A stretch of 64,000 nt of DNA from Oscarella lobularis (taxonomy: Eukaryota; Porifera; Homoscleromorpha; Homosclerophorida; Oscarellidae). The DNA is taken from the NCBI RefSeq assembly GCF_947507565.1, contig NC_089182.1, positions 620,001 through 684,000 of the forward strand. The letters are read 5' to 3'. The position numbers were made by a program, and so were the translations under genes. Below are positions 1-11,100 of the stretch, in pieces. How positions within the stretch are numbered: the stretch's first letter is position 1; each line of letters starts with the position of its first letter. The notes under the pieces are model-generated. The model was not told the origin of the DNA. It saw only the letters and a program-made list of their open reading frames with translations, and searched no databases.

Positions 1-3000
1 GATGCACCGTCATAGGAAACGGGCTCCTGACCGGGAGTCAAAATATCGAGCAACTTCTGAATTTTAGATCCGTGACCGAACACGACGGCATCGGCCAAAT
101 TGTTCGCGACCGCATCGGTCAGCCGAGACTCGGGCAGACTGTCGTAGAGAGCCACGGCGCCTCCGGTCACGTTCAAAGAAGACGAAGAAATATTCAGTCT
201 CGTTTTCTCGCCGCCACCCGGCGGCAAGTCGACCCCGAGAAGAAAAAAACCGGAATCGTCTGTCCGATATCCTTTCAAGTTCCACATCGAAACGTACTGG
301 GACGAAGTGCTCGCGAAGACGAAAACGGTGAAATTGGACAACGACACGTCGCCTCGACCGCCGTCGAAAATCTCGACGAATGCCTCCGGACCGACGGGAA
401 GCACCTCGCTTATGATCACGCCGGCGTTCGTGGCGAGGAGTCGATCGCGTTCGATAGTCGGACACGCTTTCGTATCCTTTCGCGACACGGTCGGCGAAGA
501 CGGGCAATCGTTTCGACGACGAGGAGTCGGACGGGACAGGAGGTAAGAAGCGGACGAAATTTGAGTGCAGCAACTGCATCTGCTAATCGATTCGTCGTCG
601 TCGCTATTTTTATTCCAGTCTTCGTTCGCCTGCGACTCGCCGGGCGTCAAGAGGCTCAGGAGCGAACGGTCGCTGCCGTCGTTCGTTCCGTAGACGAGAG
701 CGTCGATCAGGTTCTCGTCGGTCGCTTGCGTATTTTGGGGAAAATCGTAAGGCGAGCCGGCGTAGAGAGCGACGCCGTCCGGACCGTTTTGAATGCTGTG
801 AGCCGGTAAGACCATGTCCGGATCGAGAGATGCGGACCCAATAACAAAATATCCATTCGAGTCGGTCCTGTATCCAGTCAAAGCGACAGTCAAGTACGAC
901 TTGTCGTTGAAGTATCCGTTATAGAGCACTAGAACGATGCCGTCCAAAGACGAAGCGCCCTTGCCGCCGTCGTAGAGTTCGACGAATTCGCCGTCGTCGG
1001 CGAGTGCCGGCGTATCGGCGTTGATTTCGTTGATCACTATAGCGGACGTGCAGGGAACGGGAAGACGATCGGGAGGCGACGGCGTCGATGCGACGTCGTT
1101 GCAAACGTTCTCTTCGCCGGGAGTGGGTCGCGCGAGTCGATACAGCGTGCCGTTCAGTCTTTGCAGACTTCCGCCGCCGCAGCGACTGAGAGACTCGTCG
1201 TCGTCGTAGTGAAACAGGGGATCTTCGAGGAGTTGATCTTGACCGGGGAGGAGTCGATTTAGAAGGAAGTTGTCGACGTAAGTGCGTGCGCTGTACACTA
1301 TAGCGTCGACGAGATTTTCTCTCGTTGGCCTCGTGTTTACAGGAAAACTAAGCACGAGTCAACGTTTTAGAGGTAAGGAGATTTGTGTGCACTTTACTTA
1401 CCGTTCGATTGACGATCGATAGATTGCCACCGCATCTGGCCCGTTTTGAAGAAAACCGTCGCGGTAGACGAAGTCGGGCCTGGGATTCAATCGTGATGAT
1501 CCGATGACGAAATAACCTCTGGCATTCGTTTTCTTTCCAGCGAGGTCGATGGTCCGGTAGCTCGCATCGGGAGGATCGTCTTGGTTGCCGTTGAACAGGA
1601 CGACGAGGTAGCCGTCGAGGGATGTGCCTCCTATGCCGCCGTCGTACAATTCCAAAAATTCGTGGCTGTCGGCGTCCGGATCGTCGGCATTCAATTCGTT
1701 GATGACGATCAGTGGAGCGTTTTCGGTGAGCGGCGTCGGAAAAGTCGATTTAAAGGCGTCGTTTTTAAACGGTTCTACACTGCCTAATCTTCCCAAAGAA
1801 TACCCGGGAAGGTAAAGAGCTGGTGCGGAATTTGGGGTGAATACCGACAACAGCGTCGTAGCAGAGACTCTCGTTCGAGTCGTTTCGAAGACGACGGCAT
1901 CAGCAAGATTCATCACTAGTGGATTGCTGAAGCTCATAGGGCCATCATACAGAGCAAAGGCTCCGTAAGAAATGTTGGTAAGTAACGCATTCTTTGAAGC
2001 GGGCCCCTCCACTGCATCGCTTCCTATAACGAAATACCCTGACGAATTCGTTTTGTATCCGGCCAAGTTCCACTTGCCGACGTATCGAGTACCACTTCCC
2101 TCGTACATCACTAGAATCATGCTACCGAGACTCGTGTTCCCTTTGCCGCCGTCATAGAGCTCAACGAATGCATTGACGCCGGATGGCAGAACTTCGTTGA
2201 TTACTACCTTACGACTTGTTTTTATCAAACCAGATCGACCCACCAGCACGCAATCTTGACGGGAAGTGTTCCGTGGAACCGATGGCATAGACGAGCAATT
2301 GTTAGCCATTCCCGGAGTGGGATGAGACAAAAGAAAAGCCCCCAATTGAATAGGAGCGCGTGCAGCGCAACGACTAATAGATTCTTCACCGGGATGATGC
2401 AGCCAATCTTCGTTTACCTGCGTTTGTCCTGGCGCCAAGGCGTCCACCAGTCCAACGTCTGTTTGATCGTTGGTTCCGTAGACAACCACGTCGACCAGAT
2501 TGGTCGAAGAAGCGGCTGTGCCTTGGGGGTAATCGAACGGAGATGCCATGTGCAAGGCCACCGCATCAGCTCCGTTCTGAACAGAATTCCGTGGAAGGAC
2601 GATGTCCGGTTTCAGAGCTCCAGATCCTAGGATAAAAAGGCCGGTGACCGAGTCGGTTTGATATCCGGTTAGCGGCACTGTCAGATACGAGGCATCCCCG
2701 TTTCCATTATACAAGACGACAACTAAGCCGTCTAGAGACGTCCCTCCTATTCCACCGTCAGATAGTTCAATAAATTCGTTAGTGTCCAGCCCTGGCGAAT
2801 CAGCGTTTATTTCGTTGATGAGAATATTGGATCTGCATGAAACGATCGATGGCTTAGGAGCTGGCGTGGCCGGCACGTCGTTGCAGTCGTTTGGCCGGCC
2901 CGGCGTTGGACGTGCCAGTCTATAGACGCTGGAATTGAGACGCTGTTGACTAAAACAGCGATTGATCGACTCGTCCCCGTCGAAATGAAACGTATCGTCT

Positions 3001-5729
3001 TCCTTCACTTGACTCTGATTTGGCAAGAGAGCATTGACTAGAACTGGATCAACACTGTCATATTTACTATACACAATGGCATCTATGAGAGCAACTCGAG
3101 ACGGAGCTGTGCCGACGGGAAAACTACAAAAAATAATTAGACACCCTACGATTTATAGAAGGAAAAGATGCACCTGGAAGCAGAAGCCCGATAGATGGCT
3201 ACAGCATCTGCTCCGTTTTGAAGGAAATTGTTCCGGTAGACGAGATCAGGCTTGGGGCTAACCTGCGATGATCCCACGACAAAGTATCCCTTGCTGTTCG
3301 TCGTTTCTCCGGCGAGATTGATTGTCAAGTAGCTCGTATCTGGCGGATTTCTGTTTCTTCCATTAAACAAAACGATGATAAAGCCACCCAAAGGCGAGTT
3401 TCCTCGACCGCCGTCATATAATTCCAGAAATTCGTGCGTGTCAGAATCAGGATCGTCGGCGTTTAGTTCGTTGATGAGAAGGGGCGGAATAGCGTTGGGT
3501 AATAGAGGCGTTGGTATACCAATTACGAATGCAGGGCTATCGAAAGGCTTTAGACTACCCACTCTGGCTATAGAATATCCAGCGACGTACGCAACAGCGG
3601 GAAAATTAGGAGTCAATACGGAAAGTAAAGCAAGTGCGGAAATTGATTTGTTCTTCGCACTAAACACAATTGCATCTGCTAAATTAAGCACTCTCAGACG
3701 AGATGACACCGGTCGATCGTAGAGAGCAACTGCTCCGTAGGTAATGTCAACAAACGAAGAAAGATCCTTGGAGAAGTCTTTTTCTACGAGTCCTTTTCCA
3801 ATAACAAAATAACCGGAAGCATTCGTTTGGTATCCATTCAGATTCCACCTGGCGACGTATTGACTACTATTTCCACTATACACAACGAGAGCCAAATCAG
3901 CAAGATTCGTGTCCCCTTTGCCCCCGTCATATAACTCAATAAACGCGCCAGGACCAGACGGCACAACTTCGTTAATTGTAACGTTTCTGCTCGTCTTTAC
4001 CAGAGCTGAACGACCGACTACTGGACAGCGTTTGGTGACAATATTCTGCGATACGGAAGGCACAGATAAACAATTATTAGGCAGTCCAGGCGTTGGGTGT
4101 GATAAAAGAAAGGCTCCTAATTGAACAGGAGCTCGTGCAGCACAACGACTAATAGATTCTTCGCCGGGATGATGATTCCAATCTTCGTTTACTTGCATTT
4201 GTCCTGGCGCCAAGGCGTCGAGTAGTCCAATGTCTGTTTGATCATTGGTTCCGTACACAACTACGTCTACCAAATTGGTAGAATTTGCAGGAGTGCTAGA
4301 TGGAAAGTCGTATGGCGATGCCATGTACAAAGCAACGGCATCAGGTCCATTTTGAATCGAATTTGTTGGAAGAACAATGTCTGGGTGATACTGAGTGGAT
4401 CCAAGAAGAAACAGACCGGTTTTCGCATTTGTTTTGTATCCAGTCAATGATACGGTCAAATAAGACTGATCTCCATTTCCATTGTATAGCACGAGAATGA
4501 GGCCATCGAGAGAAGTTCCTCCAATTCCACCGTCAGACAACTCGATATATTCTTGTACATCTGACCCGGGCGAATCAGCATTGATTTCATTAATGAGAAC
4601 TTTCGATGCGCACAAAGTCACGGAAGGCTTGGGACCTCCACTAGTTGGGATCACTGTGGGAGCAGCAGACGTTGGAGCAGCAGACGTTGGAGCAGTCGTT
4701 GGAACGTTGAAACAATGATTCGGCCCGCCCGGCGAATAGACGGCCAATTTGAAAGCGCTTGAATTGCGAGGATAAAGACCATAGCAACGACTTATTGACT
4801 CGTCCATAGCGTGAAAAGAATCGTCCTCTCTGATTTGGAATTGATTAGGCAAAAGTGCATTGACCAAAGCAGTGTCAATTGTCCCTGATCTGCTGTAGAC
4901 GACAGCGTCAACTAAATCCACTTGAGTAGGTTTCGTACCAGAAGGAAAACTAAGAAGAAAAGTCCGTAAATAGTTCAGTTCAATTGTTTACATACCTGCT
5001 AGCAGGTGCCTTATAAATAGCAACGGCGTCGGCACCGTTTTGTAAGAAGTTGGAAGGCAGCGTTAAGTTTGGCGAAATGGCTAAATTGCCAATAAGAAAA
5101 TATCCGCTACTGCTTGTCTGCCATCCAGTCAAGTCAATCGTTCGATAACTGGCATCCCCACTTAGGGCCCCGTTGAAGAGAACGACAATGAAGCCATTCA
5201 AACTGGTCGATCCGACTCCGCCATCGTAAATTTCAATGAATTCTTCCTTGTCAGAACCGGGACTGTCGGCGTTGATTTCGTTGATAACGAGGTGAGGCGA
5301 CGGGTCGTAACAGCTCGTAATATTAGCAGGATCGAAGGTCGTCAACGCAGAACAATTCAACACGTCGGAAAGATCGAAACCGATCAATTCCGCACTACAG
5401 TCCTTTCGAATTCGATCGCACAATTCGTAGCAGGGAGACAAAGGACGACCTCCTTCACCACAGGGGGGATAAAACGAGGAGCAGATGAACGAGCCAAAAT
5501 CGTGAGAGCATCCGCTCCGAGCCACCGACATGTACTTGTTCGACGCAGTTGCGGCGCTTTTCTGATCCTGATGTCCTAAACTATTCGGTAGGCGGATTCG
5601 ATTGAACGTTGCATTTGTGCAGATCGTCGCTATGCTTCGATCGAGCTTTTGACACGATTGCGCGAGAGCGCCGAGGCTCGACTGGGATATCGTCAGAAAG
5701 AAAAGGAGGGCAACGAACGCCGAGATCAT
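1..5729 (-). CDS. Secreted Frizzled-CRD plus multi-LTD (lamin-tail-like) repeat protein, partial at left edge
   Basis: Four exons are visible: 5729-4996, 4949-3174, 3123-1402 and 1347 to beyond base 1. The start chosen is the ATG at 5729, which gives a hydrophobic signal peptide (MISAFVALLFFLTISQSSLG). Next comes a cysteine-rich block (about residues 28-140) with a Frizzled/Fz-CRD look: CQKL near its start, then FICSSFYPPC, SPCYELCDRIRKDC and a final LNC. After it come at least nine modules of the type INE(I/L)NADxP..(E)F(I/L)EL.DGG..(T)SL.G..(V)VL(Y/F)NG...SY.T..L.GY.T...GYF.(I/V)G, ending in QNG.DAVA(I/L)Y and LVDAVVY, which match the lamin-tail/LTD fold. No lamin rod, transmembrane segment or GPI signal is visible within the window. 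Exons 2 and 3 each encode three LTDs, so the protein grew by exon duplication. Function is unknown; Fz-CRDs in other proteins bind Wnts or lipids. The domain calls are fairly sure, the role is not. Confidence 0.8.
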
Positions 5730-5877
5730 CTTTAGGGGCGGGCAGGTCACATGGGGTGCATTAACGCGTCACATGCGATTTGGCGCCCTGCGCAGATTAA
5801 ATTAATTAATATTTGCTTTGCCCATTTCAAAAATAAACGTGCTCTTTTTGGTGTAGGCATGCCAACCAAAAGTCTTC

Positions 5878-7496
5878 TCATTGAATTGAAGTGTTTTCTG
5901 GTTTCGATTCGTCAATTTCTAGACTTGGCTTCTTTGGGTACCAGCATGCTGCTAGAACTCCCGTCACTACGTAGAATACGCCCACAAAAGCAAAGACGTA
6001 CTGCTCGTAATCAATTTTCAGGAGCCATTTGAAGAGGGGAGCAAACATCACAGGTGCACATATTCCCGAGATTGCTTCAAGGGTTCCTGCCGCCCCAAGG
6101 ACAGAACCTAATTTTAATTTAATTAATAGTCGTTATTTGTCAGGTCCGTGAATGTAGCACCTTGTTTGCTTACGGACGTGTAGTTCGACGCTGTTCCACG
6201 TAGACACGGTGTCATCCATGCAAATAGCATAAAAAGTGAAGAACCTACATAGTAGGGGTGTAAACAGTAAAGCAAACTCTACAGTTTATTTCTTCACCTG
6301 CATAAAACATCCACTGTCGGGTGAGGAAAGTGAAGGCTCCATAAGTCATAATACCGAACATGGCACCGATTGCCACTTTGTCTTGATTCCTCAGTTTTAT
6401 TATGTGAGACATGGGACCGCTTCCGATGAAGAGAGCCACCATGCGAAGTGAGAAGAAGATTCCCTAATAAATCGAGTGAGATTAAATAATTGGTAGTATA
6501 TAGTACTGTTTCAAAGGCTCCCCATCCAAAATCGCGTTTAGCAAATAGGCTAAATGTGAAGTGAATGCTCCGAACCGGAATCCAGTGCGTGAGTAGCATT
6601 ACAGTCAGCACTACCCATGTCCATGACTGCAACAGTGTCATCGCCGATCCTATGGGAGTAAGGATTATCCAGCTAATTGTTCTCCGGTGACATTTAGGAT
6701 TCGCTACATTGGTAGACTCGGAGTTATTTACAGCTAACAGTTTTTCTTCTTCTGCTGGCTCTTTCAGACAGCATTCAGTCAATTGAGCAGAGTCAAAACA
6801 CTGAAGTATTGCTCGTTTCTCCTTAGGAAGTGTTTCCGTTACACATGTGGCAATAAAGACCGCAAGTATAAAGTAGAGACCGCCAGAGAGGTAATATGGA
6901 GCTTGTACACCAATATTCTTTGCCATGGCACCGCCTATAAAAGGGCCACTTGCAACTCCCAGGAAGAGAAACCCCTCCGTCCAGGCGTAGTTCCTCGATC
7001 GGTTTGCCGGACTGGACGTGTCAGCTACTGCCGAAAATATGACTGCACAAAACAGATATGATGAACTTAGGGTGCCACATGCAGCGTGCGCGTAATGAAG
7101 AACGTTAACATTCGGCGATAAAGCCTGTGCCAGTTTGTCCAAGCTGGTTCCCAGTGCCATGACGACAAGGACCCTTTTGCGGCCGTACAGGTCAGACAAG
7201 GAGCTAAGCAGTGCAATCATTAGCACGCCAACAATATTGTAGTCGCGCAGTGTGATTTTCACGCAGTCTGTTGCCCTTGCGACTATTGCTTTGTCCGTCG
7301 AGTTGCATTCGTGGGTGAGAAGGGGGCGGTGCCAGGGGCTGGCGGTGCCAATGGACGAATTGGACGAACTATTGCAAATCAGTGCGAAGATTAGTTGTGG
7401 CATCATTGTACCGTCGCTTGCTATATCGTTGAAGAACGCCCAGAGAAACGTTATTGCATTCCATTGGAGGATGTGCCGATCGACTTTGAACGCCAT
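5878..7496 (-). CDS. Major facilitator superfamily transporter (MFSD14/TetA-like or SLC46-like)
   Basis: Exon 1 runs from the ATG at 7496 to about 6507. Later exons lie near 6463-6297, 6240-6170 and 6110-5878, with a TGA stop at 5878-5880. Translation gives a polytopic membrane protein of roughly 470 residues. Between the second and third helices it has SDLYGRKRVLVV, the MFS motif A (G/S-D-x-x-G-R-R/K). An N-glycosylatable, cysteine-containing first extracellular loop follows the first helix, and a long cytoplasmic loop rich in E and K sits between the halves. The last exon encodes helices 11-12 and a short hydrophilic tail ending NTSIQ. Motif A plus the loop pattern make it a transporter of small solutes by proton coupling or facilitated transport; the substrate cannot be read from the sequence. 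It resembles the MFSD14 (HIAT1)/TetA-like and SLC46 groups and I cannot separate them here. It lies 148 bp upstream of the Frizzled-LTD gene on the same strand. Confidence 0.75.
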
Positions 7497-8175
7497 ACCA
7501 TTGGCAGTTTTCGCTTTCTTTTAGGTATTTCTTTTAGGTATTTCTGCCGTAGTGTCAGCGCGGCAACAGTAGTTGGATTAGTGTGTAGTTGGGCTCAAGT
7601 TTGTGAGTACATATGGTCACGTGTCAAGTGCCGCTGCAGAGGTGTCTCTAAGGGTCCGGAATAAAAATGTACGTCTAATATAACGTCACCCACCTAATTT
7701 CATTGTCATTTTCGATCGTCCAAGTTCTACAGATAGTCTAGCTTCTGTCGAAAGACGACGTACGGGTGAAAAGAGCCCGTTTTCGAGCGAGAGCCCATTT
7801 TTCGAGCTGTTCGCGGAACGGTGGCTGGCTGCACGTACGTTCACCACGTCGCGCTTCAAGTTCTCACGCTCGACGAAGAGCGACGGAGAAAAACGTAAAA
7901 CTAGCTAAAAATGTACATAGCACATTTAAAAAATTAATAGCAAATTTTAAAAATTAGTTTTGAGAAGAGCTACTGGTGTACTGCACCACCAATCAAAACC
8001 CAAGCGAAGTTTGCCAGATCAATTAATTCTAGCAGTGTAGACAGTGAAAACTGTGAAATTACACTTACTGTGACCGAGAAAATAGCAAACGACTCCTCCC
8101 TTTCATCACGTGCCCACAATCGACGTCATCGTACCAGTTCGTTCACCTCGTTGCTTCCACAACCGAATTGTGACG
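7497..8175. promoter_or_regulatory. Divergent intergenic region between the MFS transporter and the HD-PTP gene
   Basis: This 679-bp stretch separates two divergent starts (7496 minus, 8176 plus) and should hold both promoters. I see no conserved ORF. It contains AT-rich stretches (7900-7960 and 8010-8045) and a short repeated phrase (ttttaggtatttct, about 7519-7543, twice in tandem). No clear TATA box sits at the right distance from either start. Confidence 0.4.
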
Positions 8176-11100
8176 ATGGAAGAGATTCCTCGCACATCAA
8201 TGATCACTCTCGACCTCAAAACGTCGATCGGCGTCGACTTTTCGAACCCCATACGACGCGTAAGCGCGCCTTTCGTCGTTCCAATCGTTCCAATCGTTTT
8301 CCTAGTACATTCGCGACTACTATCACGAAGATCCAGACAACTATTCAGACGAACTGGCGCGTTTGAAACAACTCCGAGCGGTAGGACAGCGACTCCGTGA
8401 CGTCATCGTCCTTTTCTCTCGACTAAACCGCCTCTTTCTCTCCGACACTTTTTTTAGAACGCCATTACGCCGACACGCGACTACTCGGGATGCAGCGTTC
8501 TGCGTCGATATTTCTGCCAACTTCACTTTCTCGAAGCCCGATTTCCAATGAAAGAAGGCGAAGCGGCGGCGATCGCATTCTCATGGTTCGATATAAACGA
8601 CGTTCCCATTTCCCAATTCCCATTATTAAAAAATCAGTTCGTGTATTCCTGATATCTAATCAAAGCCTCTTTGGTATATCCTAGGACGGATCCTCTGTCC
8701 GGCAAGAGCGTTTCCATGTCTGACATCTCGTATGACCAGTCTGCCATTCTATACAATCTTGGTGCGTACCAATAAGAAAAACGGCAACTGTGTTCTACTG
8801 GCAACTTTCTACTTTTTGCAGGTGCCCTTCATTCTCAACTCGGTGACTATGACAGTCGAACTACGGACGACGTAAATCCGACGTTTTTCTTTGAGGCGTC
8901 TATTCCCTTGACTTCCTTTTTTTTTCCCTCAGGGGATGCGCGTCTCCTGCACTCATTTTCAATGTGCGGCGGGCGCCTTCGACTATCTCAAAGTGAGGAA
9001 TTACAACCGAAACGCCCATTCAATTAATTAATTGATTTTTCTAAAGGAAAACTTTGCTGTTGCTGCGACTCCTGATTTGAGCAGCGAGCTGATGGCAATG
9101 TACACAAGTGTCATGTTGGTGCGTTCTTTGAAAAAGTGATCTATTGCCCAATTTCACGTTTTTTCTCTAGGCCCAGGCGCAGGAGTGTCTTCTTGAGAAA
9201 TCGGTCAAGGAAAAGCGGAAGGGAGGAATCAACAGCAAGGTGGCTCGGCAAGTCGCCAATTACTATAGTACGGCACTATTGGTTGCCGAATCGTCAAAGG
9301 CAGTCACAGCGTCGAAAAAATACAAAGTACATACGACGCAATATGTGCGTTTAGGAAAAAATGGACTTAATTTCTTTCTTCAGACGTGGCAGAAACATTT
9401 TGAACACAAATCCCTGTACTTTGCCGCTCTGGCTCTGGTAGAAACTACCGTATATATCTCGCGCTCACTAGCATTACTTGTGTCTACCCTATTAGATGTT
9501 TGCTGCTACTGGATCGGAAGAGCAGGGAAAACATGGCGAAGAGGTAGTCTTATGTTCACGTTTTGCAGCCGAAATGTTCGAATTTTCCCCAGGTGGGCTA
9601 CTTGAAGGCTGCCGCGGCTAAAATTGAAGAAGCAGGCAAAATAGCAAAGGCGAGAATCTCTTTCTATTACGACTTTACTAAAGAATGAGGCTTTTCAATT
9701 TTCTCAGGATGACGCGAAAGCAAAGGAAGCCGTGCGATTGGTGTCAGAGGCCATTGCCAAACTGTAAAACTCTATTTCTCTCCTCCACGCTTTTGACATT
9801 ATCATTTCCGTTCTAGACTCGAATCCGCCGTAAAGAACAACGACTTCGTCTATCACGAAGCAGTTCCGGAGCCCGACGCTCTTCCCGAAATAAAAGGTAA
9901 GCACTGCCAGCATTCACGTTGCCATGTCGACGTCGTTTGTCTACAGCGTCGTCCCTCGTTAAACCGATGCCGTTCCAGCCGTCTGATCCGAGCGTCTCGG
10001 GCCACGATATATTCGCTAAGCTGATTCCTATGGAAGCCCACGAACTTTCGTCCGTCTACAGGTTGATTGAGAAAGGCGCTTGTGACATATTGGTTTTGGG
10101 GCACACGTTGTTATCGTCGTAGTGAGGAGAAGGCGAGACTTCTTCGTCACATTGGAAGCCTTATAGAAGGAAAAGATGCCGATTTGAAGTGAGACTGAAA
10201 CCGTTAAAATCGTCAAGGGCGTATTCATATTGTAGAGGCATCTAATAATAATTGTGGTCTAATCTACCAGGGTGTACTTAGTTGTTTATGTTTTCTCTTT
10301 GAAGGCAAACCATGGAGTCTCTTAGTCTTGAAGACGTTCTCAAGCCGCACAGCGTACCAAAAACACTGCCACGTAAGTAGCCACGATAATAGATGTGATC
10401 CTGCGCAGGACGTCACATGTCTACAGCTCAGCTTCATGAAAAGTACGAGGACATGAAAGACAAGAAAGACGTCCTTGACCATCTCAGGGAATCGCTTGAT
10501 GGTGCGTGGTGACGTGAGAGGTTTGAAAATTGAATCTTATGAAAAGGCTCCGCCTCCTCTCTCCCTAGAGCTGGATCTTCTTTCAGCCAAGGCAAAGACT
10601 TCCCTTGATCAAGTGGAAGCTCTCCTAGAGGAAGACGAGAAGCAGGAAAAACTGATTGAAGTCAATAACAAATTATCTTCGTTGCAACGACGAATCTTTT
10701 TTCATTGATCTAATAGGAAAAATTTGGTCCTCGGTCTCAGCCTAAGGAACTAGCCGACCTTCACACTGAACTGAAACAGTTTCAAGAGGCTCACGCCAAG
10801 GGGGTGAGAGCGTGAGTCGAGAAATTAAAATAGGGTACATTATTTTGTCTTTCAGATGAGTACCAATGCCGATATTGTGGAAAAATTCAAGCAGAATCAG
10901 GGTCACTTTGAACACCTAACGGGTTCCCAGGACGCTCTGCTCGCATCCCTGCCGACTCAGAGTCTTCTAGACTGTAAGCGTCGTTTTCCTCTTTAGTCGA
11001 CTTTCCGTTGTATGATTTGGCGGTTGCAGCTCCTATCGACGAAGAACTCGTCGAAAACTTGCAGAAACTCTTGGGAAAAGTCGATCAGATGAAAGCGCAG

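Noticed and set aside
1-5729. Reading the multi-LTD protein as a nuclear lamin.
   Set aside because: There is no coiled-coil rod or CaaX box in view, and a signal peptide with a Cys-rich domain comes first, so an extracellular protein is far more likely.
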